Of a stretch of 64,000 nucleotides of DNA, positions 1 to 11,530 are shown piece by piece. Source of the DNA: Macrostomum hystrix (taxonomy: Eukaryota; Platyhelminthes; Macrostomidae); assembly GCA_950097015.1 (NCBI GenBank), contig CATNEN010000001.1:15059001-15123000 (forward strand), written 5' to 3'. The notes below the pieces were generated by a model. It searched no databases, had not been told where the DNA came from, and worked only from the letters and a program-made list of their open reading frames with translations. The stretch's first letter is position 1; each line of letters starts with the position of its first letter. A program made the translations under genes and the position numbers.

Positions 1-263
1 ATTAACTAACATAGTTAACATATTTGACGGCTGTGATGACAGTTGAATACGGAATCTGTAGAAAATAATTAGTCTGCCAACAGGACTTCTAAGCTAGCTT
101 TAAATATATTGAATTCCATTCGCTATATAAACTAGGGAATTTACCTTTACCAAGCAGTAATTTACCTTAGTTATTTAGAAGCAGATGGGAACAGTCATAA
201 CCAAATACGACCAAGTAGAATTGAAAATGATTAACTTGATTTAACAGTTCGATAATTACAATT
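1..263. other. AT-rich non-coding, probably ARHGAP39 intron
   Basis: No open frame, splice-flanked exon or RNA gene is visible. By position it probably belongs to an intron, or the region 3' of the last visible exon, of the minus-strand ARHGAP39 gene. Confidence 0.4.
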
Positions 264-697
264 TGCGAAATGAGATTTGAATGGGAGAAATATGATTTAA
301 ATGGGAGAAATGAGATTTGAATGGGAGAAATGAGATTTAAATAGGAGAAATGAGATTTGAATGGGAGAAATGAGATTGAATAGGAGAAATATGATTTAAA
401 TGGGAGAAATGAGATTTGAATGGGAGAAATGAGATTTGAATGGGAGAAATGAGATTTGAATGGGAGAAATGAGATTTGAATGGGAGAAATGAGATTTGAA
501 TGGGAGAAATGAGATTTGAATGGGAGAAATGAGATTTGAATGGGAGAAATGAGATTTAAATGGGAGAAATGAGATTTAAATAGGAGAAATGAGATTTGAA
601 TAGAAGAAATGAGATTTGAATAGGAGAAATGAGATTTGAATAGGATAAATAAGATTAGATTGGGAGAAATGAGATTTAAATGGGAGAAATGAGATTT
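264..697. repeat. 20-bp minisatellite array
   Basis: About 21 tandem copies of a 20-bp unit (GAGATTTGAATGGGAGAAAT), with G/A variants in the ATGGG and TTTGA positions. The plus strand is purine-rich. Copies are most uniform at about 400-560 and decay at both ends, as expected for an array growing by unequal exchange or slippage. Confidence 0.95.
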
Positions 698-1170
698 TAT
701 AATGAGATAAACTTTAATGTTTAAAGAGATTTTGGGATGCGAAGGGAAAAATGGGATTGGAATGTTGAAAACCTGAATTTAAGGGAAGAAATCTAAAGAT
801 TTCAAAGGCAGGCTTAGAGTGGCTACTGGCTAATCATATCGCCAAATCTCGCATACACACACAAATACACTTAAGCCGCAAGATACAAACCCTACAGTCA
901 TCTAGTCAGACAAAAAATCCTCGCGGGTAAGTAATCCCTACAAAGCAGATTACAGAAGCTTGAAAAATGAGCGCTAGGTCCCTTATAACTGGTATGATTT
1001 TACCTGCTACAAATGAATCTTAACTACAAACTATCCGCCTGCCCCAACAGAAAAAAATCCCTCAACTGTGACTAAAACCCCATACAATTGCCAACATCCC
1101 GTACAAACTGGAATAGCAAGTACGACTGTAAAAGCATTCACAAGCAAGCTAAATCGATATCCTGAACTAC
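698..1170. other. Non-coding spacer between two arrays
   Basis: No convincing exon on either strand. A donor-like GGGTAAGT on the plus strand near 925 has no coding sequence before it. The segment probably lies in an ARHGAP39 intron. Confidence 0.4.
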
Positions 1171-2509
1171 GGAATTCTGTTCTCTCTCCGAATCTCACAG
1201 AAACCCGAATTCTGTTCTCTCTCTCCGAATCTCACAAACCCGAATTCTGTTCTCTCTCCGAATCTCACAGAAACCCGAATTCTGTTCTCTCTCTCCGAAT
1301 CTCACAAACCCGAATTCTGTTCTCTCTCCGAATCTCACAGAAACCCGAATTCTGTTCTCTCTCTCCGAATCTCACAGAAACCCGAATTCTGTTCTCTCTC
1401 TCCGAATCTCACAGAAACCCGAATTCTGTTCTCTCTCTCCGAATCTCACAGAAACCCGAATTCTGTTCTCTCTCTCCGAATCTCACAGAAACCCGAATTC
1501 TGTTCTCTCTCTCCGAATCTCACAGAAACCCGAATTCTGTTCTCTCTCTCTCCGAATCTCACAGAAACCCGAATTCTGTTCTCTCTCTCTCTCCGAATCT
1601 CACAGAAACCCGAATTCTGTTCTCTCTCTCCGAATCTCACAGAAACCCGAATTCTGTTCTCTCTCTCCGAATCTCACAGAAAACCCGAATTCTGTTCTCT
1701 CTCTCCGAATCTCACAGAAACCCGAATTCTGTTCTCTCTCCGAATCTCACAGAAACCCGAATTCTGTTCTCTCTCTCCGAATCTCATAGAAACCCGAATT
1801 CTGTTCTCTCTCTCCGAATCTCACAGAAACCCGAATTCTGTTCTCTCTCTCTCTCTCTCTCTCCGAATCTCACAGAAACCCGAATTCTGTTCTCTCTCTC
1901 TCCGAATCTCACAGAAACCCGAATTCTGTTCTCTCTCTCCGAATCTCACAGAAACCCGAATTCTGTTCTCTCTCTCTCTCCGAATCTCACAGAAACCCGA
2001 ATTCTGTTCTCTCTCTCCGAATCTCACAAAAACCCGAATTCTGTTCTCTCTCTCCGAATCTCACAGAAACCCGAATTCTGTTCTCACCGAATCTCACAGA
2101 AACTCGAATTCTGTTCTCTCTCTCCGAATCTCACAAAAACCCGAATTCTGTTCTCTCTCTCCGAATCTCACAAAAACCCGAATTCTGTTCTCTCTCTCCG
2201 AATCTCACAGAAACCCGAATTCTGTTCTCTCTCTCCGAATCTCACAAAAACCCGAATTCTGTTCTCTCTCTCCGAATCTCACAAAAACCCGAATTCTGTT
2301 CTCTCTCTCCGAATCTCACAGAAACCCGAATTCTGTTCTCACCGAATCTCACAGAAACTCGAATTCTGTTCTCTCTCTCCGAATCTCACAAAAACCCGAA
2401 TTCTGTTCTCTCTCTCCGAATCTCACAGAAACCCGAATTCTGTTCTCTCTCCGAATCTCACAAACCCGAATTCTGTTCTCTCTCTCTCCGAATCTCACAG
2501 AAACCCGAA
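1171..2509. repeat. 37-bp minisatellite with internal CT microsatellite
   Basis: About 36 copies of a unit of roughly 37 bp made of TCTCACAGAAACCCGAATTC followed by TGTT and a (CT)n tract of variable length. The variable CT tract shifts the unit length from about 30 to 43 bp. Long open frames across it (e.g. plus 1068-2558, non-ATG start) are by-products of the repeat. It lies in the ARHGAP39 intron 3' of the exon at 2830-2916, where the sense (minus) RNA would be purine-rich. Confidence 0.95.
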
Positions 2510-2829
2510 ATACGTTTTTTCCAGTCTCATTATTCTGAAAAAAAATTTTTATAAATAAAAATGAAAGTATTTGAGCATGCAGAAAAAATCTAACCAGAAA
2601 GAATAAACAAAATGATGAGTCCAAAATCAATAGGTTTATTTTGCTTTTAACTTAATAATAGGATCTTACTCGCCAAGTGCCATAATGTGGTGGCTAAAAT
2701 AGTGTTTTTAAAAAGTTTTTCGAATTAATTAGTTTAGTAAGCTTTCATTTAAAACTTGCTAGTGTGTTAAAATTACAAATAAAAAGTAGATTTTACAAAT
2801 TCGCTTTGTGTAAATCAATAATTTCTCAC
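2510..2829. other. Intron sequence 3' of ARHGAP39 exon
   Basis: AT-rich intronic DNA between the array and the donor site at 2825-2829. No other feature is seen. Confidence 0.5.
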
Positions 2830-2916
2830 CTGCACACTGGATGGATTGAAGAATCCGCCACCAGTGACAAATCTTGACGAATCGCTGGCTGCTGGCGGCA
2901 GTGGCTGAGGCTGACG
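2830..2916 (-). CDS. ARHGAP39: ARHGAP39 exon, 87 nt (linker)
   Basis: Acceptor ATTCCTTCAG before CGTCAG and donor CAG|GTGAG. Both ends are phase 0. It encodes 29 residues rich in Pro, Gln, Ser and Gly (RQPQPLPPAASDSS...NPSSVQ), fitting the disordered linker after the WW pair. Confidence 0.7.
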
Positions 2917-4630
2917 CTGAAGGAATTATATTGAAGAAGTTTAACTTGGCTTCAGTTAATTATTACGGGGCTTCTGATCCCAATCCCACACAGATCTCAG
3001 ATGGGATTCTGATCCCAATCCCACACAGATCTCAGATGGGATTCTGATCCCAATCCCACACAGATCTCAGATGGGATTCTGATCCCAATCCCACACAAAT
3101 ATCAGATGGGATTCTGATCCCAATCCCACACAAATATTAGATGGGATTCTGATCCCAATCCCACACAGATTTCAGATGGGATTCAGATCCCAATCCCACA
3201 CAGATCTCAGATGGGATTCTGATCACAATCCCACAAAAATCTCAGATGGGATTCTGGTCCCAATCCCACAAAAATCTCAGATGGGATTCTGATCCCAATC
3301 CCACACAGATTTCAGATGGGATTCTGATCCCAATCCAAAAAACTTCAGATGGGATTCTGATCCCAATCCAAAAAATCTCAGATGGGATTCTGATCCCAAT
3401 CCAAAAAACTTCAGATGGGATTCTGATCCCAATCCAAAAAATCTCAGATGGGATTCTGATCCCAATCCAAAAAACCTCAGATGGGATTCTGATCCCAATC
3501 CAAAAAACCTGAGATGGGATTCTGATCCCAATCCAAAAAACCTCAGATGGGATTCTGATCCCAATCCAAAAAATCTCAGATGGGATTCTGATCCCAATGC
3601 AAAAAACCTCAGATGGGATTCTGATCCCAATCCAAAAAACCTCAGATGGGATTCTGATCCCAATCCAAAAAACCTCAGATGGGATTCTGATCCCAATCCA
3701 AAAAACCTCAGATGGGATTCTGATCCCAATCCAAAAAACCTCAGATGGGATTCTGATCCCAATCCAAAAAACCTCAGATGGGATTCTGATCCCAATCCAA
3801 AAAACCTGAGATGGGATTCTGATCCCAATCCAAAAAACCTGAGATGGGATTCTGATCCCAATCCAAAAAACCTGAGATGGGATTCTGATCCCAATCCAAA
3901 AAACCTCAGGTGCGATTCTGATCCCAATCCAAAAAACCTCAGGTGCGATTCTGATCCCAATCCAAAAAACCTCAGGTGGGATTCTGATCCCAATCCAAAA
4001 AACCTCAGATGGGATTCTGATCCCAATCCCACACAGATTTCAGATGGGATTCTGATCCCAATCCAAAAAACCTCAGATGGGATTCTGACCCCAATCCAAA
4101 AAACCTCAGATGGGATTCTGATCCCAATCCAAAAAACCTCAGGTGGGATTCTGATCCCAATCCAAAAAACCTCAGATGATAATCTAATCCCAATGCCTCT
4201 AAATTCTCAGAGTGGATTCTGATCCCAATTCTCACCTCAATAGACTGACTTCTGTCCGATTCAGATTGAGCAGATGATGCATAGTGCTGGGGTGTCTGAA
4301 AAAAGATTAGTAAAAGTTATGATCAAGCTAATGAGCAATAGGCTTAATTAAGCCTAAAAATTGAAAAAAAGAACACGATTTTGACCAACCAGAAAACGGG
4401 CCAAAGGGATAATATCACCATAGGGTGGCCGTTCCCACACTGTCACACCGGTGAGGTAATTGTAGTAATAGTGTCTATCAGTTGCTTGATCGTAGAACTC
4501 CCACCATTGATTGCGATCCAGCGGTTTAACTCGACTGCCCTCTGGCGGCGCCTCTGAGCACTCGCCCGAGTCCAGGTTAACAAACATGCGCAACTGAGTC
4601 TGGCGATCGCAGATCTCAACCCAATCGTAA
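2830..4630 (-). CDS. ARHGAP39: Rho GTPase-activating protein 39 (Vilse) homologue, partial: WW-domain exons
   Basis: Three consecutive minus-strand exons join in frame: 4390-4630 (80 full codons after one split base), 4236-4295 (20 codons) and 2830-2916 (29 codons). The 80-residue exon holds two WW-type modules. Module 1 starts WVEICDRQTQLRMFVN; module 2 carries QWWEFYDQATDRHYYYN and VWERPPYGDIIPLA. The order, spacing and DIIPLA motif match the N-terminus of ARHGAP39/Vilse, a cytoplasmic RhoGAP that binds Robo receptors through its WW domains and regulates Rac/Cdc42. In module 1 the second conserved Trp is missing (GECSEAPP where human has GECVWDPP). Module 2 keeps both key aromatic positions. 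The later exons are low-complexity, as in the family's linker. MyTH4 and RhoGAP domains are not in the window and should lie beyond the left edge. Confidence 0.85.
2917..2970. other. Short intron remainder with acceptor
   Basis: This is the 3' end of the 1319-bp intron 2917-4235 on the minus strand, including branch/pyrimidine sequence. The array fills nearly all the rest of that intron. Confidence 0.6.
2971..4230. repeat. 33-35-bp minisatellite in ARHGAP39 intron
   Basis: About 36 copies. The core CAGATGGGATTCTGATCCCA is common to all. The left part has a 35-bp form ending in ATCCCACACAGATCT; from about 3330 a 33-bp form with AATCCAAAAAACCT takes over, a block structure showing local spread of a variant. 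The core contains the inverted repeat GGGATTCTGATCCC. Removing the array would leave an intron of about 60-90 bp. Confidence 0.95.
4236..4295 (-). CDS. ARHGAP39: ARHGAP39 exon, 60 nt
   Basis: Acceptor TCTTTTTTCAG before ACACCC and donor GAG|GTGAG. Encodes 20 residues, TPQHYASSAQSESDRSQSIE, in phase with both neighbouring exons. The Ser/Gln-rich text after the PLA motif parallels the human protein at the same place. The 94-bp intron separating it from the WW exon carries no array. Confidence 0.75.
4390..4630 (-). CDS. ARHGAP39: ARHGAP39 exon encoding the tandem WW region
   Basis: Acceptor CCTTAAATAG (weak pyrimidine tract) and donor CTG|GTTGGT. The exon starts in phase 2 (one base completing a Ser/Asn codon) and ends in phase 0. 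The GTTGGT donor was chosen because it keeps the frame into the next exon and ends the protein text right after the conserved DIIPLA motif. Reading through it gives a short basic tail and a stop, so it is not terminal. Confidence 0.85.
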
Positions 4631-5195
4631 CTATTTAAGGAAAAGGATGAAATATATTTTATGCACAATACAAGCCAAATAATAGAATGGGGCTAATCTG
4701 TTTGCTGTTGTGTCACTGCCTATACACCAGGCCCAACAGGACTAAGTAAGATTTTTATCTGTTATCTTATAGATAATTAAGAAGAATTTAAATAAGATTT
4801 TTTGCTAAATATGGCTAGAAAAAAACGAGTTTAATATGTATAAAAAAGATAACAACCAAAATACATAACTCTAATGGATTTGAAATTCCGGTTTGACAGT
4901 GTGTGATATAATATTTCAACTGTTAAATTCATTTGTAGATGTCCATTTCTAACTTTAAGAAGACAAAAAAGACAACTAGCAAATGTCACTTTCTTTAAGC
5001 TCATATGGACAAACAAAATTTTACAGTTCTCTAGAGTGTTGGGTGCACTTTACCAAAAATTAATGTCCATTTAGTAACAATAAAATTAGATAATAAAAAA
5101 ATAGTCACAGTCATTACTTTTTTGTTTCTTTGTTTTATATACACATAAATATATATAGAATTTTTTAAACCTGTTATAAATATGTGCATTACTCA
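4631..5195. other. Non-coding, ARHGAP39 5' intron or upstream region
   Basis: AT-rich, with no coding exon that I can support. The next clear structure is the inverted-repeat element beginning at about 5196. Confidence 0.4.
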
Positions 5196-5975
5196 TACAA
5201 AGGGCACTAGCAAGGATGGTGACACTACTTTCTACAACACCATCTAAATTGCCTAAAGCAGCAGTTAGCTTAAAGAATAACTATCAATGATCTATATTAG
5301 TGTTGACTTTTTAATCTTGCGCTTTTATTAGCTGACTGATGGCCCCTCGAGTGATGATATCCATGGACATAAATTGCAATTTCATTAGCTGTGGGAGACA
5401 GATTGCAGTCTAAAGCTGCAAATTGCATAATAAAATCATAGACAATCCTGCAATCCCTCTGCTTAATCAGTCTTTAAGCAAATCAGTTCACCAATTGGCA
5501 CAAGTTAACCATTCAGTAACCATTCAATAGAGTGTGCTTTGCTCACAGGAATTCTGCTCCGTCTATTGGCAGGCCATCAATGAGCTCCTGAAGAAGTGTG
5601 CCAAAGGTGATTGCCATCAAGGGTGAGTACATTGAGGGAATAAAGGAGGATTGCGATAATTGTGATGACATTTGATTCTTTTGCTTGAGATGTTTAAAGA
5701 ATGGTTATGTCCCTTTTTGGCCCCTGACCCTCTAATCCTAGTGGCTTTTAACTTTAATATTTTATCAGCTAGTGAAAATAGCAATTTATGTCCATGGATA
5801 TCATCACTCAAGGGGCCATAACTCAGCTAATAAAAGAGGAAGAGAAAATTTTCAACACTCATCTAGACCATTGATAGTTTTTAATTTTAAAAGCTAACTG
5901 CTGATTTACGCAATTTAGATGGTGTTGTAGAAAGTATTGCCCAAACAATCGCTATCCCAGCTAGCACCCTTTGTA
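5196..5975. mobile_element. Long inverted-repeat (foldback/MITE-like) element, about 780 bp
   Basis: Two arms of about 195 bp, 5196-5392 and about 5780-5975, are imperfect inverted copies that align nearly end to end. Shared blocks include ATACAAAGGG at the tips, CTTTCTACAACACCATCTAA, and GTGATGATATCCATGGACAT toward the centre. A loop of about 390 bp separates them. It encodes no transposase, so it is non-autonomous. The flanks give no certain target-site duplication (possibly 2-3 bp); superfamily not assigned. The minus ORF 5617-5811 lies inside it and is not a gene. Confidence 0.75.
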
Positions 5976-7293
5976 TCATATGTTGTGATTTCCAAGATCC
6001 TCCAATTTTTTAGTCTGTTATGACTATCACTCTCACTGATTTTTATAATTTTCAGCTTGGGTTTAGTAGCTAAGCAATCACATATGAGATTTAGAAAATT
6101 GATGAAAAAAACTATTTTTGTTGGAGTAAAGTAACATACTTTAGTCAGTTTTGGGATTAACCAATAAATTTGACAAATTTGTTCACAAAAAAACGAAAAC
6201 ATAATATCAAAATGAATGCAAATGGTTATCCCCTAAAACAAAGAAATTGAAATATATAGTTGCTAAATATAAATGACTATAATTTATACTAGTAAGTAGA
6301 AAAAACTATTTGGAAATGCACACTGTTGGTAACCACTTGTTACAATAATTTCTGTTACCAGCCCAAGGTAACTGGACAAAGTAGGCCTAACCTAGCAAAA
6401 AAGTAACAATCATAACCAAATTGGTAGGGACTCCAGTGAGTGAATAAGCAATGGAAAAAATGAAGAAACAATAGAAATCAATGCAATGTTCTGAAGAAAA
6501 AAGAATTGAAATATTTTGGTCAGAAAAGAAAGCTTATCATCAATAGAAAGAAGATAAAATTTACTTTCCAACGAGTTTTTTTACGCTACAATAGGTGCAA
6601 TAACAAGAAAGTTATACAGTGTCAAAGTTTGTTATTTCTTTGAAAAATAATTGTCATGTGATTAAAAAGTCAAAAAACAAACATACGTAGATTTAGAAAA
6701 TTTAAGTTATGTGTTGATTCTGAGTCAAACAAAGTAATTATTCAGAAAGAGAATATAAAGTTCTGTAAAAGAAAAGTAATTATTTGTTTATATTTTTTCT
6801 TCATAAATTTTCTGTTTGAAAGTTTCATCTTTTGTTTTTGACCATTGTTTATAGTGTTTTCTAAGTGTATCCCATTAAAAATGTTACATAGAATTTTATG
6901 TAGAATATGATATACTCAAACCTTTTTATTTTCCTTTAGCAGAATCTCCCAGAAACATGTTTCTCGAATGTGCCCATTTTACACATTTCAGATGGCTTTT
7001 GCAATTGGCTGTAAATAGTAAATTGATGTCTATGCGACGTCTATTTGTTAAGCTATGGAATAGGTATGGCTTTGCCACTTCTTTAATGACAAAAGAGTTT
7101 TATATTGTAAACAAATAAACACATCTTGTCAGCATAGTAATCCTATGCAATGTAAAATCATAATTTAATACTTTAATACTGAGTGTTAATAGAAGATATA
7201 TATGTTCCAAATCAATTAAAAAAAACAATTAAAGTTTTTGCAATTTTTTTGTTTTCCAAGTCAAATCTATCCTGTCATCTGAATCACAGCCCC
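5976..7293. other. AT-rich non-coding DNA
   Basis: No exon, RNA gene or tandem array recognised. The longest open frame (minus 5915-6202) is AT-driven and lacks coding character. Confidence 0.4.
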
Positions 7294-7872
7294 TTATAGG
7301 CCATAGTCCGGATCATGCTGGACTTACGCCGGAGGAAAAATCCAACATTTTTTGGCACTTACACCAGACTTACGCCAACCAAAAAAGGTCCCTCTGACTT
7401 ACGCCACCCAAAAAAAGGTCCTTCACAAATCATGTTAATCGGTGATTAATTAAATTCAGAAGTTGCAACTGTTTAAAAATCTCACAAGTTGCAAATTCTG
7501 AATCAAGTATCAAAGTAAGCATCTTAAAGCTAAAAAAACTTTTGCTATCCTACAATAGATATTCTGCTATCTAATTTATACGAACTGCAATATTTGAATG
7601 AACTTTGTTTTAATGCTGCTCCTAATTAACGCAAACATCATAATTAACGCAAATTTGTTATGTTCTATAGTGATACATTTGATCGTGGATGATCTCATTT
7701 GTGCTAACATTTACGCCACTTGATTTATGCCATGTACTTACGCCAAGCACTTACGCCAAGGCACATTTTGGCCTATACTTACGCCAAGCACTTACGCCAG
7801 CCTCCGATCCCAAACCAGATTTACGCCGGAGATCTCCGGCGTAAACGACATGATCCGGACTATGGCTTATAG
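7294..7872. mobile_element. MITE with 18-bp TIRs and 6-bp target duplication
   Basis: Terminal inverted repeats GCCATAGTCCGGATCATG (7300-7317) and its exact reverse complement (7849-7866) bound a 567-bp element. Both ends are flanked by TTATAG (7294-7299 and 7867-7872), which reads as a target-site duplication. The interior has many copies of ACTTACGCCA and variants, a subterminal-repeat pattern typical of transposase binding regions. No coding capacity. The perfect TIRs and duplication suggest fairly recent insertion. Superfamily not assigned. Confidence 0.85.
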
Positions 7873-8336
7873 GAAAAATACAAATTACAAAAACAATTAA
7901 AATGTAGATCAAAAAAATGTTATAACTTTTTTATTACTTGACCAATTTTGATCAGTGAGGTGTCATTTAACTCACACAAGCAAGATCTGTAACACAAGAA
8001 AACCAAAAATATGGAATTTTTTTAATTTCTCACTGGAGCCCCTAACGCTAAAATTGGTATCTAGTAATTAGTAACAAGCATAACACTGCTTTAGGGCTCA
8101 TTCATAAGATAGTAGTGGCAGTGTAGAGTCTAAACTACTTATTAAATAACAAGTATGTAAATGTATCATAAGTAATAGCAAGTATAATTGTATAATAATA
8201 AGTTAGCTACATATCTACATGTGTTCATTTATAACACATTTCTGATAACCCTAGTGATCAGCTCTGCATCAAAATCCAAAAAGCACAATGCAATACAGGA
8301 TAATTTATGATTATGAAAAGTGTAAACGGAACTTAC
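7873..8336. other. AT-rich non-coding DNA
   Basis: Nothing recognisable apart from the donor-like GTAAGT (minus) at 8331-8336, discussed with the candidate exon next to it. Confidence 0.4.
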
Positions 8337-8353
8337 TTAAGGCACTTATTCAT
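8337..8353 (-). CDS. ARHGAP39: Candidate first coding exon of ARHGAP39 (17 nt)
   Basis: On the minus strand ATGAATAAGTGCCTTAA is followed by a good donor, GTAAGT. It ends in phase 2, exactly what the WW exon at 4630 needs; the join would read MNKCLN then YDWVEI. The implied intron is 3.7 kb and would contain both inverted-repeat elements. Support is only phase and donor fit; such short matches arise by chance, so confidence is low. Confidence 0.25.
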
Positions 8354-9344
8354 TTTTGTTTATTTTCTAGACTATATAGCCTATATTACACAGCAGTAAC
8401 AAGCCATCGGATCATCGACAAACACACATAGTCTAAGTCTAAAATCAGATAGTAAAAATTGACTTCGGTAGTACAACCCGAAAGTACGTTAAAAATTAAA
8501 AGCATACGAATTTTATCTCATTTTTGCACAGACGGCTATGCTTATCGGTACAAACATACACGGCAGTCGAATATGGTGCACGCTGATTGTGCGCTTCTGG
8601 TCTGTTTCTATGAAATTAATATTTTAATTTTAAAAGAAATGGTTTTAACAAATTTTAATAGTAATTTTCGTCAATAACTTAAAGTTTGCTGCTAAAAAGC
8701 CTTAAGACAAATAAAATGTTTTCTGTATTTAAAAATTTTCTTTCTATTATAACTTTTTCTGACATGTCTTTTCATAACATGGAGACATGTAATGTAACTG
8801 TTAAGAGTAAGTAATAAATTAGTTGGATTGTTCATTTACAAGTAGATAGGCAGGGTAGTAAAACTTTATTAACATTTTTGGTACCAAGTGTTTCCACCAT
8901 TCTCCGTCTTCTCGCCATCTCATATCACCCAAGGACCACTAGGACTGATTGTGTCCCCTCATAGGTGGTCCTTGATATCACTCCTGGGCTATAATCTATA
9001 ATAGTATTGAAGGAAAGTTATTTAAGCTGCATTTTAGCATTTATTTCCAGACTAGCTGCTCTGAGTACGCTTTATCAAGTGAATTTTCGCCCAGTGCAAA
9101 CTGCTGGCTTGGTAAAATTAATTAAAGGATTAATAACAAATTAAAGGACACTTGAGTAAAAGCGACAATTTAGTACGTTGTCCGGCGTGACTTTATTGGA
9201 TACACGCTATAGACTTTTTTAAAGCTGCTAAATAGCAATTTGACTTCTGGACTATAACGAAGTGCTACATCTTAGTGGTCTCTATAGTGGTCCTTGAGAT
9301 GCTACGTCCGTGAGCAGAATATATATACAATATTTACAGAATTT
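8354..9344. other. Non-coding with a small inverted repeat
   Basis: The only structure seen is a hairpin, 8922-8940 (ATATCACCCAAGGACCACT) with 8963-8978 (AGGTGGTCCTTGATAT), and a third copy of GTGGTCCTTGAG at about 9287. The plus ORF 8459-8677 has no recognisable product. Confidence 0.4.
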
Positions 9345-9480
9345 TACCTTCGGCTGGAGACATCGCAAAATCTCTGCGATTGTGCGTCTGTCGCTTAACT
9401 TGAAAGCGCATGAGCTGTGATGCGATGGGGACAAGGGACATTTCAGCGAGCAGGGCCTTTCGCCTCTCGATGGATGCATG
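9345..9480 (-). other. Possible orphan exon, minus strand
   Basis: Ends at a donor-like AAG|GTAAAA. One frame stays open and reads as protein-like text (IERRKALLAEMSLVPIASQ ...). The upstream acceptor is weak and I recognise no family. In the frame that begins with an ATG at 9479 the text is less protein-like. It could be an exon of an unseen minus-strand gene or a chance frame. Confidence 0.25.
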
Positions 9481-11530
9481 AAGTTCTCATTTATTTCATA
9501 AAAAGCAACAGCTTACTAGTGGACTCAGCAGGATAATATTTTTTTCTAACAGACAAAGAATTAAATTTTGTCGAACTTATCAACTCCTGAGCAGCCGCAT
9601 CTTCTGGCTCCAATCACTCGACTCGAACACCCTGACCTCACCTAAGAAGCCTCATGCAGTAAATGGGGTAAGTTTTGACCCAATGTCTGAGGAAAGCGCG
9701 CTCAGTGTAAGCGGAGTTGTGCCATATAGCACACTGTGTGTGTCACAGATATTGTTCACTCTTCACCTTTTCTTAAAAAATTTTTATGAAAATCGGTGTT
9801 GATCTGATCCTGGATTTCATTATAAGCGATTCTGGCGGAGAATGCTGAAAAGTAGAAAAGTCTTCTCACTCCCCTCTCCTACTACTCACTCTTATTCTCA
9901 AGAGTGAGAATTCTCAATTCTCCTTTACACTCTACTCTAAACATTTGTGCGCATTGTGGTTGGGAAACTGCATGCTATACTTTTATTGGAATGATGATCA
10001 TTTTATACCTTTTCCAAATTAATATTGTTCCAGAGAAATTTTTGCCAAGTTTTATAAATACCTGCAGCTATAGAAATTCATGCTTTGCTTGGATAATTTT
10101 TGCTGTCTCCAATTATAGGTTGCGAAGTGGGTCTCAAAGTTGGATTTGTGGGTTTTAGTTGCCCCTTGTCAAATTGCTGCTTGGGCAGTTAAGCATGAAT
10201 TTCTTCGCTGCATGTTCATCCTTTCACTGCAGCTATCCCAACATTAAATCTGTCAGCTGGGTCATCCACCGTCCTAGCAATAATTAAGTTCGCTTCCAGG
10301 AGGTAAAAGATTCGTACAAAATGCGGATTTTATAAAAAAGTAGTTTTATAACGCTTCCACGGTTCCACTCAATAAATTATACGAGCTGTATAATCGCATT
10401 TTTAGCACAACTTGGACTAAACATATTCGTACAGTTTTCGATTTTGCAGTCCTTAATTTTACATCATGCATTTTATTGCAGATAAAGGCTCATAAAGTAC
10501 AACAACTAATTTAGTAGCTGGCAAAAGAAGGCACGAGTGAATCTGCTGAACTTGACAAAGTTCGCGCACGGAATTTCACGATAATTTTTTGTCCTACGAT
10601 TTTAAGCACTAATTTAAAACTCACTTTTTTTCTTGCCGCGCTTGCAGGACTGTGCAGCACTCACCATGGACCTCTTATACCTGTGTTATGGATATACGCT
10701 TTTCTCTTTTCTCTAATAACTTTCATTAATGCATTCATGACTGTATCAGGAATAGTTCAAGGCCATGATGGTACATAAAAATCTTAATTTGCAGAGCGCA
10801 AGCAATCTTAGCTACTATATTTACACTTATTTTCTATATTATATTCATAGGCTAATAATTTCAATAATATTAGGATAGGCCTAGACCTATAGGCTATAGC
10901 TATGTGAATACAGAGTCTAGAGTTTGGACAACCTCATATTTTAGAGACCGTACTTACTTTTTTCCCATTAAAGATCTGCCTTTTATTGTTTTCATTTCCA
11001 AGAAGGCAAGTGAAGTCTAAACTCATTCACCTAATTTTTATAGTCTACATTATAGATATTAGGCCTAGACATATAGACTAGTGTCTACAATATCTGTGGC
11101 ATATTTAAGTAGGGTGGATGGATACAACCTGGGGTGTTTGTCAATTTTTTCTTCAAATCTCCCAAGAGTGAATGAACTGCAGTGCAGTGTTGAAGTCAGT
11201 CTGTATTAGGCCTAGCCAACCTAAAAAAAGAAAAAAAATTACCCCCCCAAAACAGTCCTGGTTAGGCCCATAATGCATCTAGCTAATATAATTTATAGTA
11301 GGGGGGGCCTAGGCCAAACTATAATGTTTGTATAAAATATGAACTACACTGGGTGTGTTCCAAGACGGCAAGAGTCCTTTTAGGCTACTATTACAAAACT
11401 ATGTGTCATACCTTCTATTTACAATTTGTGACGTTAGTAAAGATCCCCATTAGAATATTTATTTCGTTTTCTAAATCCAGCAGTCAAAAGTCACTTCAGT
11501 TGCTTTTACTAGGCCCTATTTTGTCATCAA
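9481..11530. other. Non-coding; no supported gene
   Basis: Contains several TAGGCCTA palindromes at about 10870-11300. A plus-strand segment ending in GGGTAAGT near 9667 has an open frame (SRIFWLQSLDSNTLTSPKK) but no good acceptor or known homologue. No array. Confidence 0.35.

Noticed and set aside
1068-2558. 496-codon ORF over the 37-bp array
   Set aside because: Starts at a non-ATG codon, lies in an intron antisense to ARHGAP39, and changes frame motif with the length of the CT tract.
3277-4032. 251-codon minus ORF (LGSESHLRFFG repeats)
   Set aside because: Produced by the 33-bp unit being a multiple of three; both strands are open, and it lies between two real exons.
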